The notes under the pieces: generated by a model
Database searches by the model: none
What the model was told of the DNA's origin: nothing
Seen by the model: the letters and a program-made list of their open reading frames with translations, nothing else
Source of the DNA: Firmicutes bacterium UBA5388
GTDB taxonomy: Bacteria > Bacillota > UBA4882 > UBA10575
Assembly (NCBI GenBank): GCA_002409975.1
Contig: DHOO01000113.1
Span: 1-18,487 of the forward strand
DNA: 18,487 bases
Direction: 5' to 3'
Part shown: positions 1 through 6,370 of the stretch, piece by piece
How positions within the stretch are numbered: the first letter of the stretch is position 1
How the letters are laid out: each line of letters opens with the position of its first letter
Translations under genes and position numbers: made by a program

Positions 1-23
1 TTGTTACTAAGATTCTTGAGTAA
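1..23 (+). CDS. tuf: Elongation factor Tu, C-terminal end (partial)
   Basis: The first 23 bases read in frame as an incomplete codon followed by V-T-K-I-L-E and a TAA stop at 21-23. The end VVTKILE closely matches the usual C-terminus of Gram-positive EF-Tu (GVV-x-x-I-x-E), and tuf is the standard gene directly upstream of rpsJ in Firmicutes. EF-Tu is the GTPase that carries aminoacyl-tRNA to the ribosomal A site. Only about seven codons are visible, so the call rests on a very short match plus gene order. The alternative, an unrelated gene ending here, is less likely. Confidence 0.72.
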
Positions 24-33
24 AAAGTGACAG

Positions 34-56
34 GGCGTGCAGTTTAACTGCACGCC
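34..56 (+). other. Perfect hairpin between tuf and rpsJ
   Basis: GGCGTGCAG at 34-42 and CTGCACGCC at 48-56 form a perfect 9 bp GC-rich stem around TTTAA. The outer bases of that loop can also pair, giving 10 bp and a three-base loop. No T-tract follows, so it does not look like a normal intrinsic terminator. It lies 10 bases after the tuf stop and 45 bases before the rpsJ ribosome binding site. It could protect the tuf mRNA 3' end, be an RNase processing site, or cause partial attenuation. Confidence 0.6.
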
Positions 57-112
57 AGTAGCTTGTGATCATTCTTCAAATAGAAAGTCTCCAGCTTGAA
101 GGAGGGACGAAA

Positions 113-421
113 ATGGCCAATCAAAAGATTAGAATCCGTTTAAAAGCCTTTGACCACAGGATTTTAGATCAATCAGCGGAGAAAATCGTGGAGACTGCAA
201 AGAGAACAGGAGCAGTAGTGTCTGGGCCTATTCCCTTACCGACCGATAAGAGTATCTTTACGGTTTTGCGTTCCGTCCATAAGGACAAAGATTCGCGAGA
301 GCAGTTTGAGATGAGGACTCATAAACGCCTGATTGATATTTTAGAACCCAGTTCGAAAACGGTAGATGCCTTAATGCGATTGGATCTACCTGCTGGTGTT
401 GATATCGAAATTAAATTATAA
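113..421 (+). CDS. rpsJ: Ribosomal protein S10 (NusE)
   Basis: S10 is a 30S head protein and, as NusE, pairs with NusB in transcription antitermination. The 102-residue product has the family length and the conserved stretch REQFEMRTHKRLIDI at residues 62-76, with the long flexible tRNA-proximal loop at about 45-65. The start is ATG at 113, with GGAGGG at 101-106 at good spacing. An in-frame upstream ATG at 65 would add 16 residues absent from the family and lacks a ribosome binding site. It is the first gene of the S10 cluster and follows tuf, the usual Firmicutes arrangement. An unusually long spacer of about 220 bases separates it from rplC. Confidence 0.98.
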   Translation: MANQKIRIRLKAFDHRILDQSAEKIVETAKRTGAVVSGPIPLPTDKSIFTVLRSVHKDKDSREQFEMRTHKRLIDILEPSSKTVDALMRLDLPAGVDIEIKL

Positions 422-641
422 AGTTACCCAGTTAAGGAAGCGCATAACTATCTATTTATGATCGATTTATCCATAATATACGACTCAGGGCTTGACACTC
501 ATTGCTTGATACTTGTTTGAAGGCTAATTTTTGTAAAGGTAAGCGCCTATACGAGCGACGAGTGACGAGAAGGAATTGCTACTATCACTGATTTTATTTA
601 AAGGTATGAAATTTTCTTGTTAAGGTTAGGAGGTGACTCGG
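422..641 (+). other. rpsJ-rplC intergenic spacer
   Basis: This is the longest spacer in the window. It is AT-rich in its first half. It contains an exact TTGACA at 492-497, but at 16-18 bases downstream there is only a weak -10 (TTTGAA at 516-521), so an internal promoter is possible but not convincing. The heptamer repeat lies at 551-573. The rplC ribosome binding site AGGAGGTGA at 628-636 ends the spacer. I see no open reading frame with a ribosome binding site and no terminator. Confidence 0.5.
551..573 (+). repeat. Degenerate heptamer repeat, copy A
   Basis: The sequence reads ACGAGCG, ACGAGTG, ACGAGAA: about 2.7 units of a 7-base repeat. Its 20-base core at 554-573 matches 7620-7639 on the same strand and the reverse complement of 18467-18486, consensus about AGCGACGARYKAYGAGA. 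It is intergenic, in the rpsJ-rplC spacer. Heptanucleotide tandem repeats in intergenic DNA are known in other bacteria, for example the STRR repeats of cyanobacteria. Whether this family is dispersed in this genome is inference from three copies. Confidence 0.55.
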
Positions 642-1283
642 TTGGCAAAGGGAATTCTCGGGAGGAAGATCGGGATGACTCAGGTTTTTAATTCCGCTGG
701 CCGATTGATTCCCGTTACTGTTGTAGAAGCCGGGCCATGTTTGGTCGTGCAGAAAAAAACAGAAGATAAAGAAGGGTATTCCGCCATACAACTGGGTTTT
801 GATGAAAAGAAAGCAAAGCACACTACTCAGCCGATGAAAGGACATTTTACGAAAGCCGGTGTGAAGGCCTTACGTTTTCTAAAAGAGATCAGATTATCTT
901 CTCAAGAGAGTGAACAATATAAAGTCGGGCAGACAGTGACCGTCGATCTTTTTAAAGAAGGCGAAAGGGTAGATGTGGTTGGCACAGCTAAAGGCAAAGG
1001 TTTTGCCGGAGTAATTAAAAGGTATAATTTTCATCGGGGACCAATGGCTCACGGCTCTAATTACCATCGGGGCCCCGGTTCTCTTGGGGCTACAGGACCA
1101 GCTAGAGTTTTTAAAGGTACTCGTCTCCCCGGGCGGAAAGGTGGACACAGAGTAACTATTCAAGGACTTGAAATTATCAAGGTTGATCTAGAAAAAAACC
1201 TTCTTTTGATTAAGGGAGCGATTCCCGGAAGAAACGGCGCGCTTGTCTTAATTAATGAAACGGTTAAAGCAAGCAGCAAATAA
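642..1283 (+). CDS. rplC: Ribosomal protein L3
   Basis: L3 is an early 50S assembly protein whose long loop reaches the peptidyl transferase centre. The TTG at 642 is chosen as start: it yields MAKGILGRKIGMTQVF, the family N-terminus, and lies 8 bases after the ribosome binding site at 628-636. The in-frame GTG at 633 sits inside that binding site and is unlikely. The 213-residue product shows the conserved core HRGPGSLGA at about 142-150 and RVFKGTRLPG at 155-164. The tip of the central loop reads GRKGG (164-168) where most relatives have G-H/Q-M-G-G/N, and the preceding segment appears one residue shorter than usual. Confidence 0.98.
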   Translation: MAKGILGRKIGMTQVFNSAGRLIPVTVVEAGPCLVVQKKTEDKEGYSAIQLGFDEKKAKHTTQPMKGHFTKAGVKALRFLKEIRLSSQESEQYKVGQTVTVDLFKEGERVDVVGTAKGKGFAGVIKRYNFHRGPMAHGSNYHRGPGSLGATGPARVFKGTRLPGRKGGHRVTIQGLEIIKVDLEKNLLLIKGAIPGRNGALVLINETVKASSK

Positions 1284-1315
1284 GGTGAATTTTCTAGAAG
1301 GAGAGGAGGATTGGA

Positions 1316-1942
1316 ATGCCGACATTACCGGTATATAGTATGGACGGAAAAGCGGTTGGGGAGATTACCCTCTCTGATGCGGTTTTTAATGTAAAAATAA
1401 ACAGATCCCTCCTTCACCAGGCTGTGGTGATGCAGTTAGCTTCTAGGCGTTTAGGCACAGCTAAGGCAAAAACCAGGGGTGAAGTTAGAGGTGGTGGAGC
1501 GAAACCCTGGAGACAGAAAGGAACTGGGCGCGCGCGCCATGGAAGCAGGCGTTCACCAATCTGGACAGGGGGCGGTGTAGTGTTTCCGCCTTTGCCCAGA
1601 GAGTACGGTTTTAAGATGCCCAAGAAAGCCTGGCGTCAAGCTTTGCGGTCAGCTCTTGCTTCTAAATTGCAGGCTGGAAAGCTGGCAGTGCTGGAAGATT
1701 TGCAGTTCCAGGAGCCCAAAACAAAGGCTGCTCTTGGGGTGTTAACAAATTTAAATGTTGCTGAGGTCAAGACCTTGATCGTATTGGCGGAAAAAGATGA
1801 AAATGTCATCAAATCGACAAGAAATCTTCCCGGGGTTTTAACTCTCAAAGCGGATGGCCTTAATGTCTACGATATTTTATTCCATGACCACCTGTTATTG
1901 ACTAAAGATGCGGTGGGCAGGATTGAGGAGGCGTTGGCATAA
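1316..1942 (+). CDS. rplD: Ribosomal protein L4
   Basis: L4 is a 50S protein with a globular domain on the surface and an extended loop lining the nascent-peptide exit tunnel. The 208-residue product has the diagnostic basic loop KPWRQKGTGRARHGS at 63-77 followed by the GGG-V-F segment near 85-90. The start ATG is preceded by a purine-rich GGAGAGGAGG site. The gene ends TAATG, overlapping the rplW start by one base, which suggests translational coupling. In E. coli L4 autoregulates the S10 operon. I see no equivalent leader here, so that control is not claimed. Confidence 0.98.
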   Translation: MPTLPVYSMDGKAVGEITLSDAVFNVKINRSLLHQAVVMQLASRRLGTAKAKTRGEVRGGGAKPWRQKGTGRARHGSRRSPIWTGGGVVFPPLPREYGFKMPKKAWRQALRSALASKLQAGKLAVLEDLQFQEPKTKAALGVLTNLNVAEVKTLIVLAEKDENVIKSTRNLPGVLTLKADGLNVYDILFHDHLLLTKDAVGRIEEALA

Positions 1943-2226
1943 TGGACCCGAGAGATATAATTAAAAAGCCAATTGTGACAGAGAAAACCACCCGTTTAAT
2001 GGAACTTAATAAATACTGTTTTATGGTGGATCGGCGGGCGAATAAGATTCAGATCAAAGAAGCGATTGAAACGATTTTTAAGGTCCGGGTTAAAGAGATT
2101 AATACCATGAGGATCTTAGGTAAGATTAAACGCATGGGTAAGTATGAGGGTCGACGACCCAGTTGGAAAAAAGCTGTTGTGACCTTGGAACCCGGAAGTA
2201 GAATCGAATTTTTTGAGGGTGTATGA
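1942..2226 (+). CDS. rplW: Ribosomal protein L23
   Basis: L23 sits at the exit of the ribosomal peptide tunnel and is the docking site for trigger factor and the signal recognition particle. The 94-residue product is of family length and starts with the typical KKPIVTEKTT segment (8-17). It also carries the conserved NKIQIKEAIETIFKV helix (34-48) and a basic loop GKYEGRRPSWKKA (66-78) that contacts 23S rRNA. Its ATG overlaps the rplD stop by one base, so its translation probably depends on that of L4. Confidence 0.98.
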   Translation: MDPRDIIKKPIVTEKTTRLMELNKYCFMVDRRANKIQIKEAIETIFKVRVKEINTMRILGKIKRMGKYEGRRPSWKKAVVTLEPGSRIEFFEGV

Positions 2227-2257
2227 TTTGTATTTTACGGTAAAGGAGGTTTAAATA

Positions 2258-3079
2258 ATGGCAGTTAAAAAATATAAACCCACATCTCCCGGTCGGCGTT
2301 TTGTCTCCGTATCCTCCTTTGAAGAGATTACCAAGACTAAACCAGAAAAATCATTATTAGAACCATTAAATAAAACCGGTGGCCGGAATGTGACAGGCCG
2401 AATCACCGTTCGTCACCGGGGAGGCGGTCATAAACGGATGTATCGTCGGATCGATTTTCACCGAGATAAATTCGGAGTTCCGGCCAAAGTGGCAGCGATT
2501 GAGTATGATCCGAATAGAACAGCCAGGATCGCGTTACTGCATTATGTTGATGGGGAAAAACGATATATTATTGCTCCTGAAGGTCTGCAAGTGGGCGAGA
2601 CGGTGGTCTCCGGACCCGAGGCTGATATTAAAATAGGAAATGCTATGCCATTAGCGAACATTCCGACAGGCACGATTATTCATAATCTTGAGCTAGTCAG
2701 AAATGCCGGTGGCCAGTTGGTAAAAAGCGCTGGCGCTGGAGCGCAGCTGATGGCTAAAGAAGGAGATTATGCCCACATCCGTTTACCTTCGGGTGAGGTT
2801 CGTTTAATTAGACTAGAATGTATGGCCACGATTGGCCAGGTGGGAAATATTGACCACGAGAATATTACGATCGGAAAGGCAGGACGCACCCGTTGGCTAG
2901 GTAAACGATCGGCAGTTCGTGGGGTGGCGATGAATCCAGCCGATCATCCTCATGGTGGCGGTGAAGGACGTTCTTCGATTGGTCGGGATCCGGTTACTCC
3001 TTGGGGTAAGCCTGCTCTTGGCCATCGGACCAGAAAGAAGAAACCGTCCGATCGGCTAATCATTAAACGTCGGGCTTGA
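2258..3079 (+). CDS. rplB: Ribosomal protein L2
   Basis: L2 is one of the most conserved 50S proteins. It is needed for subunit joining, tRNA binding and peptidyl transferase activity. The 273-residue product has the family N-terminus MAVKKYKPTSPGRR, the RHRGGGHKR motif near residue 53, the OB- and SH3-like domains in the middle, and HPHGGGEG at 230-237. That last motif holds the conserved histidine near the peptidyl transferase centre. It closes with a long basic tail. A clear AAAGGAGG site precedes the ATG. Nothing is unusual compared with the family. Confidence 0.99.
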   Translation: MAVKKYKPTSPGRRFVSVSSFEEITKTKPEKSLLEPLNKTGGRNVTGRITVRHRGGGHKRMYRRIDFHRDKFGVPAKVAAIEYDPNRTARIALLHYVDGEKRYIIAPEGLQVGETVVSGPEADIKIGNAMPLANIPTGTIIHNLELVRNAGGQLVKSAGAGAQLMAKEGDYAHIRLPSGEVRLIRLECMATIGQVGNIDHENITIGKAGRTRWLGKRSAVRGVAMNPADHPHGGGEGRSSIGRDPVTPWGKPALGHRTRKKKPSDRLIIKRRA

Positions 3080-3101
3080 GGCCGGAAGGGAGGAAGGGAG
3101 A

Positions 3102-3392
3102 ATGTCACGTTCACTAAAAAAAGGACCGTATGTTGAACCAAGTCTACTAAAAAAGATTGTTGCGATGAATACATCCGGGGAAAAAAAGGTGATTAAAACC
3201 TGGTCTCGCAGGTCAACAATCTTCCCGGAGATGGTTGGGCATACCTTAGCGGTTCATGACGGTCGGAAACATGTGCCGATTTATATAACTGAGGATATGG
3301 TCGGACACAAATTGGGAGAATTTGTGCCAACCCGTTTATTCCGAAGCCACAGTGGTGGTGGTCGTACTGAAAGGAGCACTAGTTTACAATAA
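3102..3392 (+). CDS. rpsS: Ribosomal protein S19
   Basis: S19 lies in the 30S head, forms a complex with S13 and contacts tRNA and 23S rRNA bridge elements. The 96-residue product begins MSRSLKKGPYVEPSLL and contains the conserved blocks KKVIKTWSRRSTIFPEMVG (28-46) and KLGEFVPTR (70-78), all diagnostic. A GGGAGGAAGGGAG purine tract precedes the ATG. It follows rplB by 22 bases and is followed by a spacer of about 100 bases before rplV, where I see no gene or clear signal. Confidence 0.98.
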   Translation: MSRSLKKGPYVEPSLLKKIVAMNTSGEKKVIKTWSRRSTIFPEMVGHTLAVHDGRKHVPIYITEDMVGHKLGEFVPTRLFRSHSGGGRTERSTSLQ

Positions 3393-3493
3393 ATAACAGT
3401 GTTTCGGTGTAATTATCTAGGAACGCTTGTGTTAAAACGAAAAGAAAGATGAATTTAAGGATTCGTCCTAAGCAACGAGGGGAGGCGAGTCAA

Positions 3494-3832
3494 ATGGAAG
3501 CTAAAGCAGTAGCGCGTTACGTAAGAATTGCCCCACGCAAAGTGCGGCAGGTGGCAGATGAAATCAGGGGTAAACACGTGGACGAAGCGATAAATATTCT
3601 GCGGTTCACACCGCGCTCAGCGGCAGATGTTTTACTGAAAGTTTTAAATTCTGCCGTGGCCAATGCGGAGAACAATCATGAGATGAATCGCGGCAGTTTG
3701 GTGGTAACAAAAGCCTATGTTGATCAGGGTCCTACCCTGAGGAGAATTAGGGCTCGAGCGCAAGGTCGCGCCGCCGCCATCCGTAAAAAAACAAGCCATG
3801 TAACAATTATCGTCGAGGAAAAGGAGGGCTGA
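3494..3832 (+). CDS. rplV: Ribosomal protein L22
   Basis: L22 is a 50S protein whose extended beta-hairpin lines the exit tunnel near the macrolide site. The start is ATG at 3494, preceded by GAGGGGAGG at 3477-3485, and gives the expected N-terminus MEAKAVARYVRIAPRKVRQV. An in-frame ATG at 3449 adds 15 residues not found in the family. The 113-residue product includes the family helix ADVLLKVLNSAVANAENN and the hairpin region TLRRIRARAQGRA (about 80-92). It lies 4 bases upstream of rpsC. Confidence 0.98.
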   Translation: MEAKAVARYVRIAPRKVRQVADEIRGKHVDEAINILRFTPRSAADVLLKVLNSAVANAENNHEMNRGSLVVTKAYVDQGPTLRRIRARAQGRAAAIRKKTSHVTIIVEEKEG

Positions 3833-3836
3833 GGAA

Positions 3837-4496
3837 ATGGGGCAAAAAATTAATCCGGTAGGACTGCGGGTTGGTATTATCCGGGACTGGGAAGGCCGTT
3901 GGTTTGCGGAGAAAGATTATGCCACCCTCCTGCACGAAGATTTGAAGATCCGCCGGTTTGTTAAGTCAAAGCTTTATAATTCGGGTGTCGCCCGTATTGA
4001 GATTGAGAGGGCTGCCAACAGAGTAAAAGTAACGATTCATACCGCCAGACCGGGAATGGTTATTGGTCGTGGCGGCACAGAAGTTGAAAATCTTCGGAAA
4101 AGTTTGGAGAAATTAACTGATAAGCAAGTTTCTCTTAATATTGCTGAAGTTAAGACGCCTGATCTCAATGCCCAGTTAGTGGCGGAGAATATCTGTTTTC
4201 AATTGGAACGAAGAAGTTCTTATCGTCGCGCGATGAAGCAAGCGATTACTCGTATTATGAGATTGGGGGCCTTAGGTGTAAAGGTCAGATGTAGCGGACG
4301 TTTGATGGGCGCCGAGATCGCTCGGACTGAAGGCTATAGTGAGGGTAAAGTGCCTTTGCATACTTTGCGGGCTGATATTGATTATGGGTTTGCCGAAGCT
4401 CATACCACTTATGGTAAGATCGGCGTTAAAGTTTGGATTAATAAGGGTGAAATTTTACCGGAAAAAAAGGTTGCTAAGGGTGAGGGGGGAGAGTAA
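3837..4496 (+). CDS. rpsC: Ribosomal protein S3
   Basis: S3 is a 30S head protein at the mRNA entry channel and contributes to mRNA unwinding. The 219-residue product has the typical start MGQKINPVGLRVGIIRDW and a type II KH domain with the GMVIGRGG loop at 73-80. The C-terminal domain contains the block RTEGYSEGKVPLHTLRADIDYG. AAGGAGGG, inside the end of rplV, is the ribosome binding site. The gene is followed after 2 bases by rplP, indicating tight coupling. Confidence 0.99.
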   Translation: MGQKINPVGLRVGIIRDWEGRWFAEKDYATLLHEDLKIRRFVKSKLYNSGVARIEIERAANRVKVTIHTARPGMVIGRGGTEVENLRKSLEKLTDKQVSLNIAEVKTPDLNAQLVAENICFQLERRSSYRRAMKQAITRIMRLGALGVKVRCSGRLMGAEIARTEGYSEGKVPLHTLRADIDYGFAEAHTTYGKIGVKVWINKGEILPEKKVAKGEGGE

Positions 4497-4498
4497 AC

Positions 4499-4933
4499 AT
4501 GCTGGTTCCAAAGAGAGTAAAACATCGCAAGGTGATGCGTGGTCGGTTGAAAGGGATGTCTTACCGTGGTTCCCAACTTACCCTTGGTGATTATGGGTTA
4601 CAAGCGGTGGAACCAGGCTGGATTACAAACGTTCAGATTGAGGCTGCCCGTATTGCTTTGACTAGGCACATTAAAAGGGGTGGTAAGATTTGGATTAAAA
4701 TCTTCCCCGATAAACCGGTAACAGCTAAACCAGCGGAAACTCGAATGGGGAGTGGTAAAGGAGCGCCTGAGTATTGGGTGGCAGTGGTAAAGCCTGGGAA
4801 AATTATGTTCGAGGTTACTGGTGTAGAAGAGGAGTTAGCTAAGGAAGCTCTCCGCTTAGCAGGGCATAAATTACCGATTAAAACCAAAATTGTAAAACGT
4901 GAGGAAGCGGGTGGTGAGTCTGATGAAAGCTGA
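4499..4933 (+). CDS. rplP: Ribosomal protein L16
   Basis: L16 helps form the A-site region of the 50S subunit and is needed late in its assembly. The 144-residue product has the canonical MLVPKRVKHRK N-terminus, GDYGLQAVEPGWIT (31-44), the IEAARIALTRHIKRGGKIWI helix region, and FPDKPVTAKPAETRMGSGKG (from about 69), all diagnostic. It starts 2 bases after rpsC, with the purine-rich end of rpsC (GAGGGGGGAG) as ribosome binding site. Its last 11 bases overlap the start of rpmC. Confidence 0.99.
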   Translation: MLVPKRVKHRKVMRGRLKGMSYRGSQLTLGDYGLQAVEPGWITNVQIEAARIALTRHIKRGGKIWIKIFPDKPVTAKPAETRMGSGKGAPEYWVAVVKPGKIMFEVTGVEEELAKEALRLAGHKLPIKTKIVKREEAGGESDES

Positions 4934-5123
4934 GGAAATTAGGGAAATGACCGGTGAAGAGCTACAGAAGAAACTCGCTGACCTCAAATCCGAACTCTTC
5001 AACCTTCGTTTTCAGCTGGCTACCGGGCAGTTAGATAATCCGGCGCGGGTTAGGGATGTCCGCAAGGATATTGCCAGAGTTAAAACGATTATCCACGAAC
5101 GTGAATTAAAAATCAGGGCATGA
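4923..5123 (+). CDS. rpmC: Ribosomal protein L29
   Basis: L29 is a small helical protein at the tunnel exit next to L23. With the ATG at 4923 the product is 66 residues, starts MKAEEIREMT as in the family, and folds as two long helices: residues 2-35, containing LKSELFNLRFQLATGQL, and 42-64. A GTG at 4914 in the same frame has a better placed GAGGAA site (4901-4906) and would add MSL. The choice is open by three residues. It overlaps rplP by 11 bases, so translation is probably coupled. Confidence 0.96.
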   Translation: MKAEEIREMTGEELQKKLADLKSELFNLRFQLATGQLDNPARVRDVRKDIARVKTIIHERELKIRA

Positions 5124-5140
5124 TGGGAAAAGGAGGTTGA

Positions 5141-5404
5141 ATGAGCATGTCGGAGCATCTTACAAGGAAAACCAGAATGGGTCAAGTTGTAAGCGATAAG
5201 ATGGATAAAACCGTAGTAGTGGCAGTGGAGAGATTGGAACGACATCCTTTATATAAGAAGACCATTAGGCGTACTACTAAGTTTAAAGCCCATGATGAAA
5301 ACAATGAGTGTCGGATTGGGGATCAAGTTCAAATTGTGGAGACCAGACCGTTAAGTAAAGATAAACGGTGGCGAGTTATTTCTGTGGTGAAGAGGGCCGA
5401 ATAA
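5141..5404 (+). CDS. rpsQ: Ribosomal protein S17
   Basis: S17 is an OB-fold primary 16S rRNA-binding protein of the 30S body. The product is 87 residues from the ATG at 5141, with the conserved MGQVVSDKMDKTVVV block at about 13-27, RHPLYKK at 34-40, and the C-terminal ETRPLSKDKRWRV. The AGGAGG site at 5131-5136 is 4 bases from the first ATG and 10 from a second in-frame ATG at 5147, so the true protein may be two residues shorter. It begins the spc-type part of the cluster, 17 bases after rpmC. Confidence 0.97.
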   Translation: MSMSEHLTRKTRMGQVVSDKMDKTVVVAVERLERHPLYKKTIRRTTKFKAHDENNECRIGDQVQIVETRPLSKDKRWRVISVVKRAE

Positions 5405-5426
5405 GTGTTAATATTTTTATTTTTTT

Positions 5427-5455
5427 CTTAAAGACGCACTATAACCTCTCTTAAG
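5427..5455 (+). other. Weak hairpin in rpsQ-rplN spacer
   Basis: CTTAAAGA (5427-5434) can pair with TCTCTTAAG (5447-5455) as 8 bp with one bulged C and a 12-base loop. A T-rich run (5411-5426) lies before rather than after the stem, so it is not an intrinsic terminator for the plus strand. Its function is unknown and it may be chance. Confidence 0.25.
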
Positions 5456-5483
5456 ATATGTGGATGGAAAGGGGGATACAGTT

Positions 5484-5879
5484 TTGATTCAAGTGGAGTC
5501 TTATCTTAACGTGGCGGATAACTCTGGAGCAAAACAACTAATGTGTATTCGCGTTCTTGGCGGTTCTGGAAAACGTTATGCCGGGTTAGGAGATCTGATT
5601 GTAGCGGTTGTTAAAGATGCGCTTCCCCCTTCTGCAGCCCGAAAAGGGGCGGGGATTGCTGGGGTGAAGAAGGGTGAGATTGTTAAGGCTGTAGTAGTCA
5701 GGACTAGTAAAGAAGTTAGAAGACCGGATGGTTCCTATATTCGCTTTGATGATAATGCGGCAGTGATCATCAATGAGCAGATGAATCCGAGGGGGACCCG
5801 GATCTTTGGTCCTGTTGCTCGTGAACTGAGAGAGAAAAACTTTATGAAGATCGTGTCGCTAGCTCCTGAGGTGTTATAA
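5484..5879 (+). CDS. rplN: Ribosomal protein L14, with loop insertion
   Basis: L14 is a central 50S interface protein that contacts 16S rRNA in an intersubunit bridge and is the target of the silencing factor RsfS. The TTG at 5484 gives the family N-terminus MIQVESYLNVADNSGAK and lies 8 bases after AAAGGGGG (5468-5475). The upstream ATG at 5464 is out of frame. The family core is intact: RVLGGSGKRYAGLGD (23-37), RRPDGSYIRFDDNAAVI and NPRGTRIFGPVARELREKNF. The product is 131 residues against the usual 122. The extra nine residues fall in 45-60, between VK and VKKG, where most bacteria have a short ATPGG turn. The insert is rich in P, A, G and basic residues. Confidence 0.98.
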   Translation: MIQVESYLNVADNSGAKQLMCIRVLGGSGKRYAGLGDLIVAVVKDALPPSAARKGAGIAGVKKGEIVKAVVVRTSKEVRRPDGSYIRFDDNAAVIINEQMNPRGTRIFGPVARELREKNFMKIVSLAPEVL

Positions 5880-5920
5880 AAACTGATGGTGGAAATTCTG
5901 AGAAGAGGGGAGGTATAGTC

Positions 5921-6244
5921 GTGGGCCTTAAGACTTTTCTTCGTAAGGGAGACGAAGTCATAGTTCTCTCCGGAAAAGATAAAGATAAACGCGGAAAAAT
6001 TCAGAGAGTGCTCAGAAGCAAAGGAATGGTAATTGTTGAGGGTGTTAACCTGGTAAAAAAACATGCCAGGCCTACTAAGAATAATCCCCAGGGCGGGGTC
6101 ATAGATAAAGCAATGCCCCTCAATGCGGCGAAGGTGATGTTAGTCTGTAATGGTTGCGGTCAGCCTGCGCGGATTGGACGTGACCGAACGCCTGATGGCT
6201 CCTTAGTTAGGATTTGTAAGAAATGCGGTCATAACTATGATTAA
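5921..6244 (+). CDS. rplX: Ribosomal protein L24
   Basis: L24 is an assembly-initiator protein of the 50S subunit. GTG at 5921 is the start, 8 bases after GAGGGGAGG (5905-5913). The 107-residue product begins with the KOW-type segment KGDEVIVLSGKDKDKRGKI (9-27) and contains GVNLVKKHARPTK. Its C-terminal part has two CxxC pairs (C76/C79 and C99/C102) that could form a zinc ribbon, a form seen in some clostridial L24 proteins. The TAA stop is also the base of the hairpin that follows. Confidence 0.98.
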   Translation: MGLKTFLRKGDEVIVLSGKDKDKRGKIQRVLRSKGMVIVEGVNLVKKHARPTKNNPQGGVIDKAMPLNAAKVMLVCNGCGQPARIGRDRTPDGSLVRICKKCGHNYD

Positions 6245-6304
6245 CCTCACATTTTTTACTTTTATTTCAGAATTCAAACTTGCAAGACGCGAAAAGTGAG
6301 GTTA
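6242..6304 (+). promoter_or_regulatory. Hairpin in rplX-rplE spacer
   Basis: TAACCTCAC (6242-6250) pairs perfectly with GTGAGGTTA (6296-6304). After one bulged A, TTTT (6252-6255) pairs with AAAA (6292-6295), with a further U-G pair possible. The stem is 13-14 bp around a loop of about 35 bases. Its first bases are the rplX stop codon. No T-tract follows. In E. coli the S8 autoregulatory target lies at the L24-L5 junction, so position alone makes a control element plausible here. I could not match an S8-binding core. Confidence 0.5.
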
Positions 6305-6370
6305 TTGATCATGAGCTCGAAAACTGCATTAAGTTTAACCCATGTTCGAGTTTGAGAGGAGGTGCTGACC

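Noticed and set aside
492..521. Possible internal promoter: exact TTGACA with a -10 candidate before rplC
   Set aside because: The best -10 at legal spacing is TTTGAA (3 of 6 matches), so the evidence is one hexamer only. It is noted in the spacer entry rather than called.
431..625. GTTAAGG at 431-437 and again at 619-625 as a target-site duplication around a 180-base insert
   Set aside because: A seven-base match in AT-rich spacer is easily chance, and there are no terminal inverted repeats inside it.
1414..1623. Open frames on the minus strand, here and throughout the window
   Set aside because: They are all opposite strongly conserved plus-strand genes, resemble no known family and lack ribosome binding sites; they reflect codon bias of the real genes.
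3459..3474. UUCG-loop hairpin in the rpsS-rplV spacer
   Set aside because: Only four base pairs (AGGA-TTCG-TCCT) closed by A-U; too weak to call.
4339..4590. Plus-strand open frame across the rpsC-rplP junction
   Set aside because: It overlaps two unquestionable ribosomal genes in another frame and has no ribosome binding site.
5411..5426. T-rich run after rpsQ as an intrinsic terminator
   Set aside because: No GC-rich stem precedes it; the nearby hairpin lies after it and termination here would cut off rplN onward.
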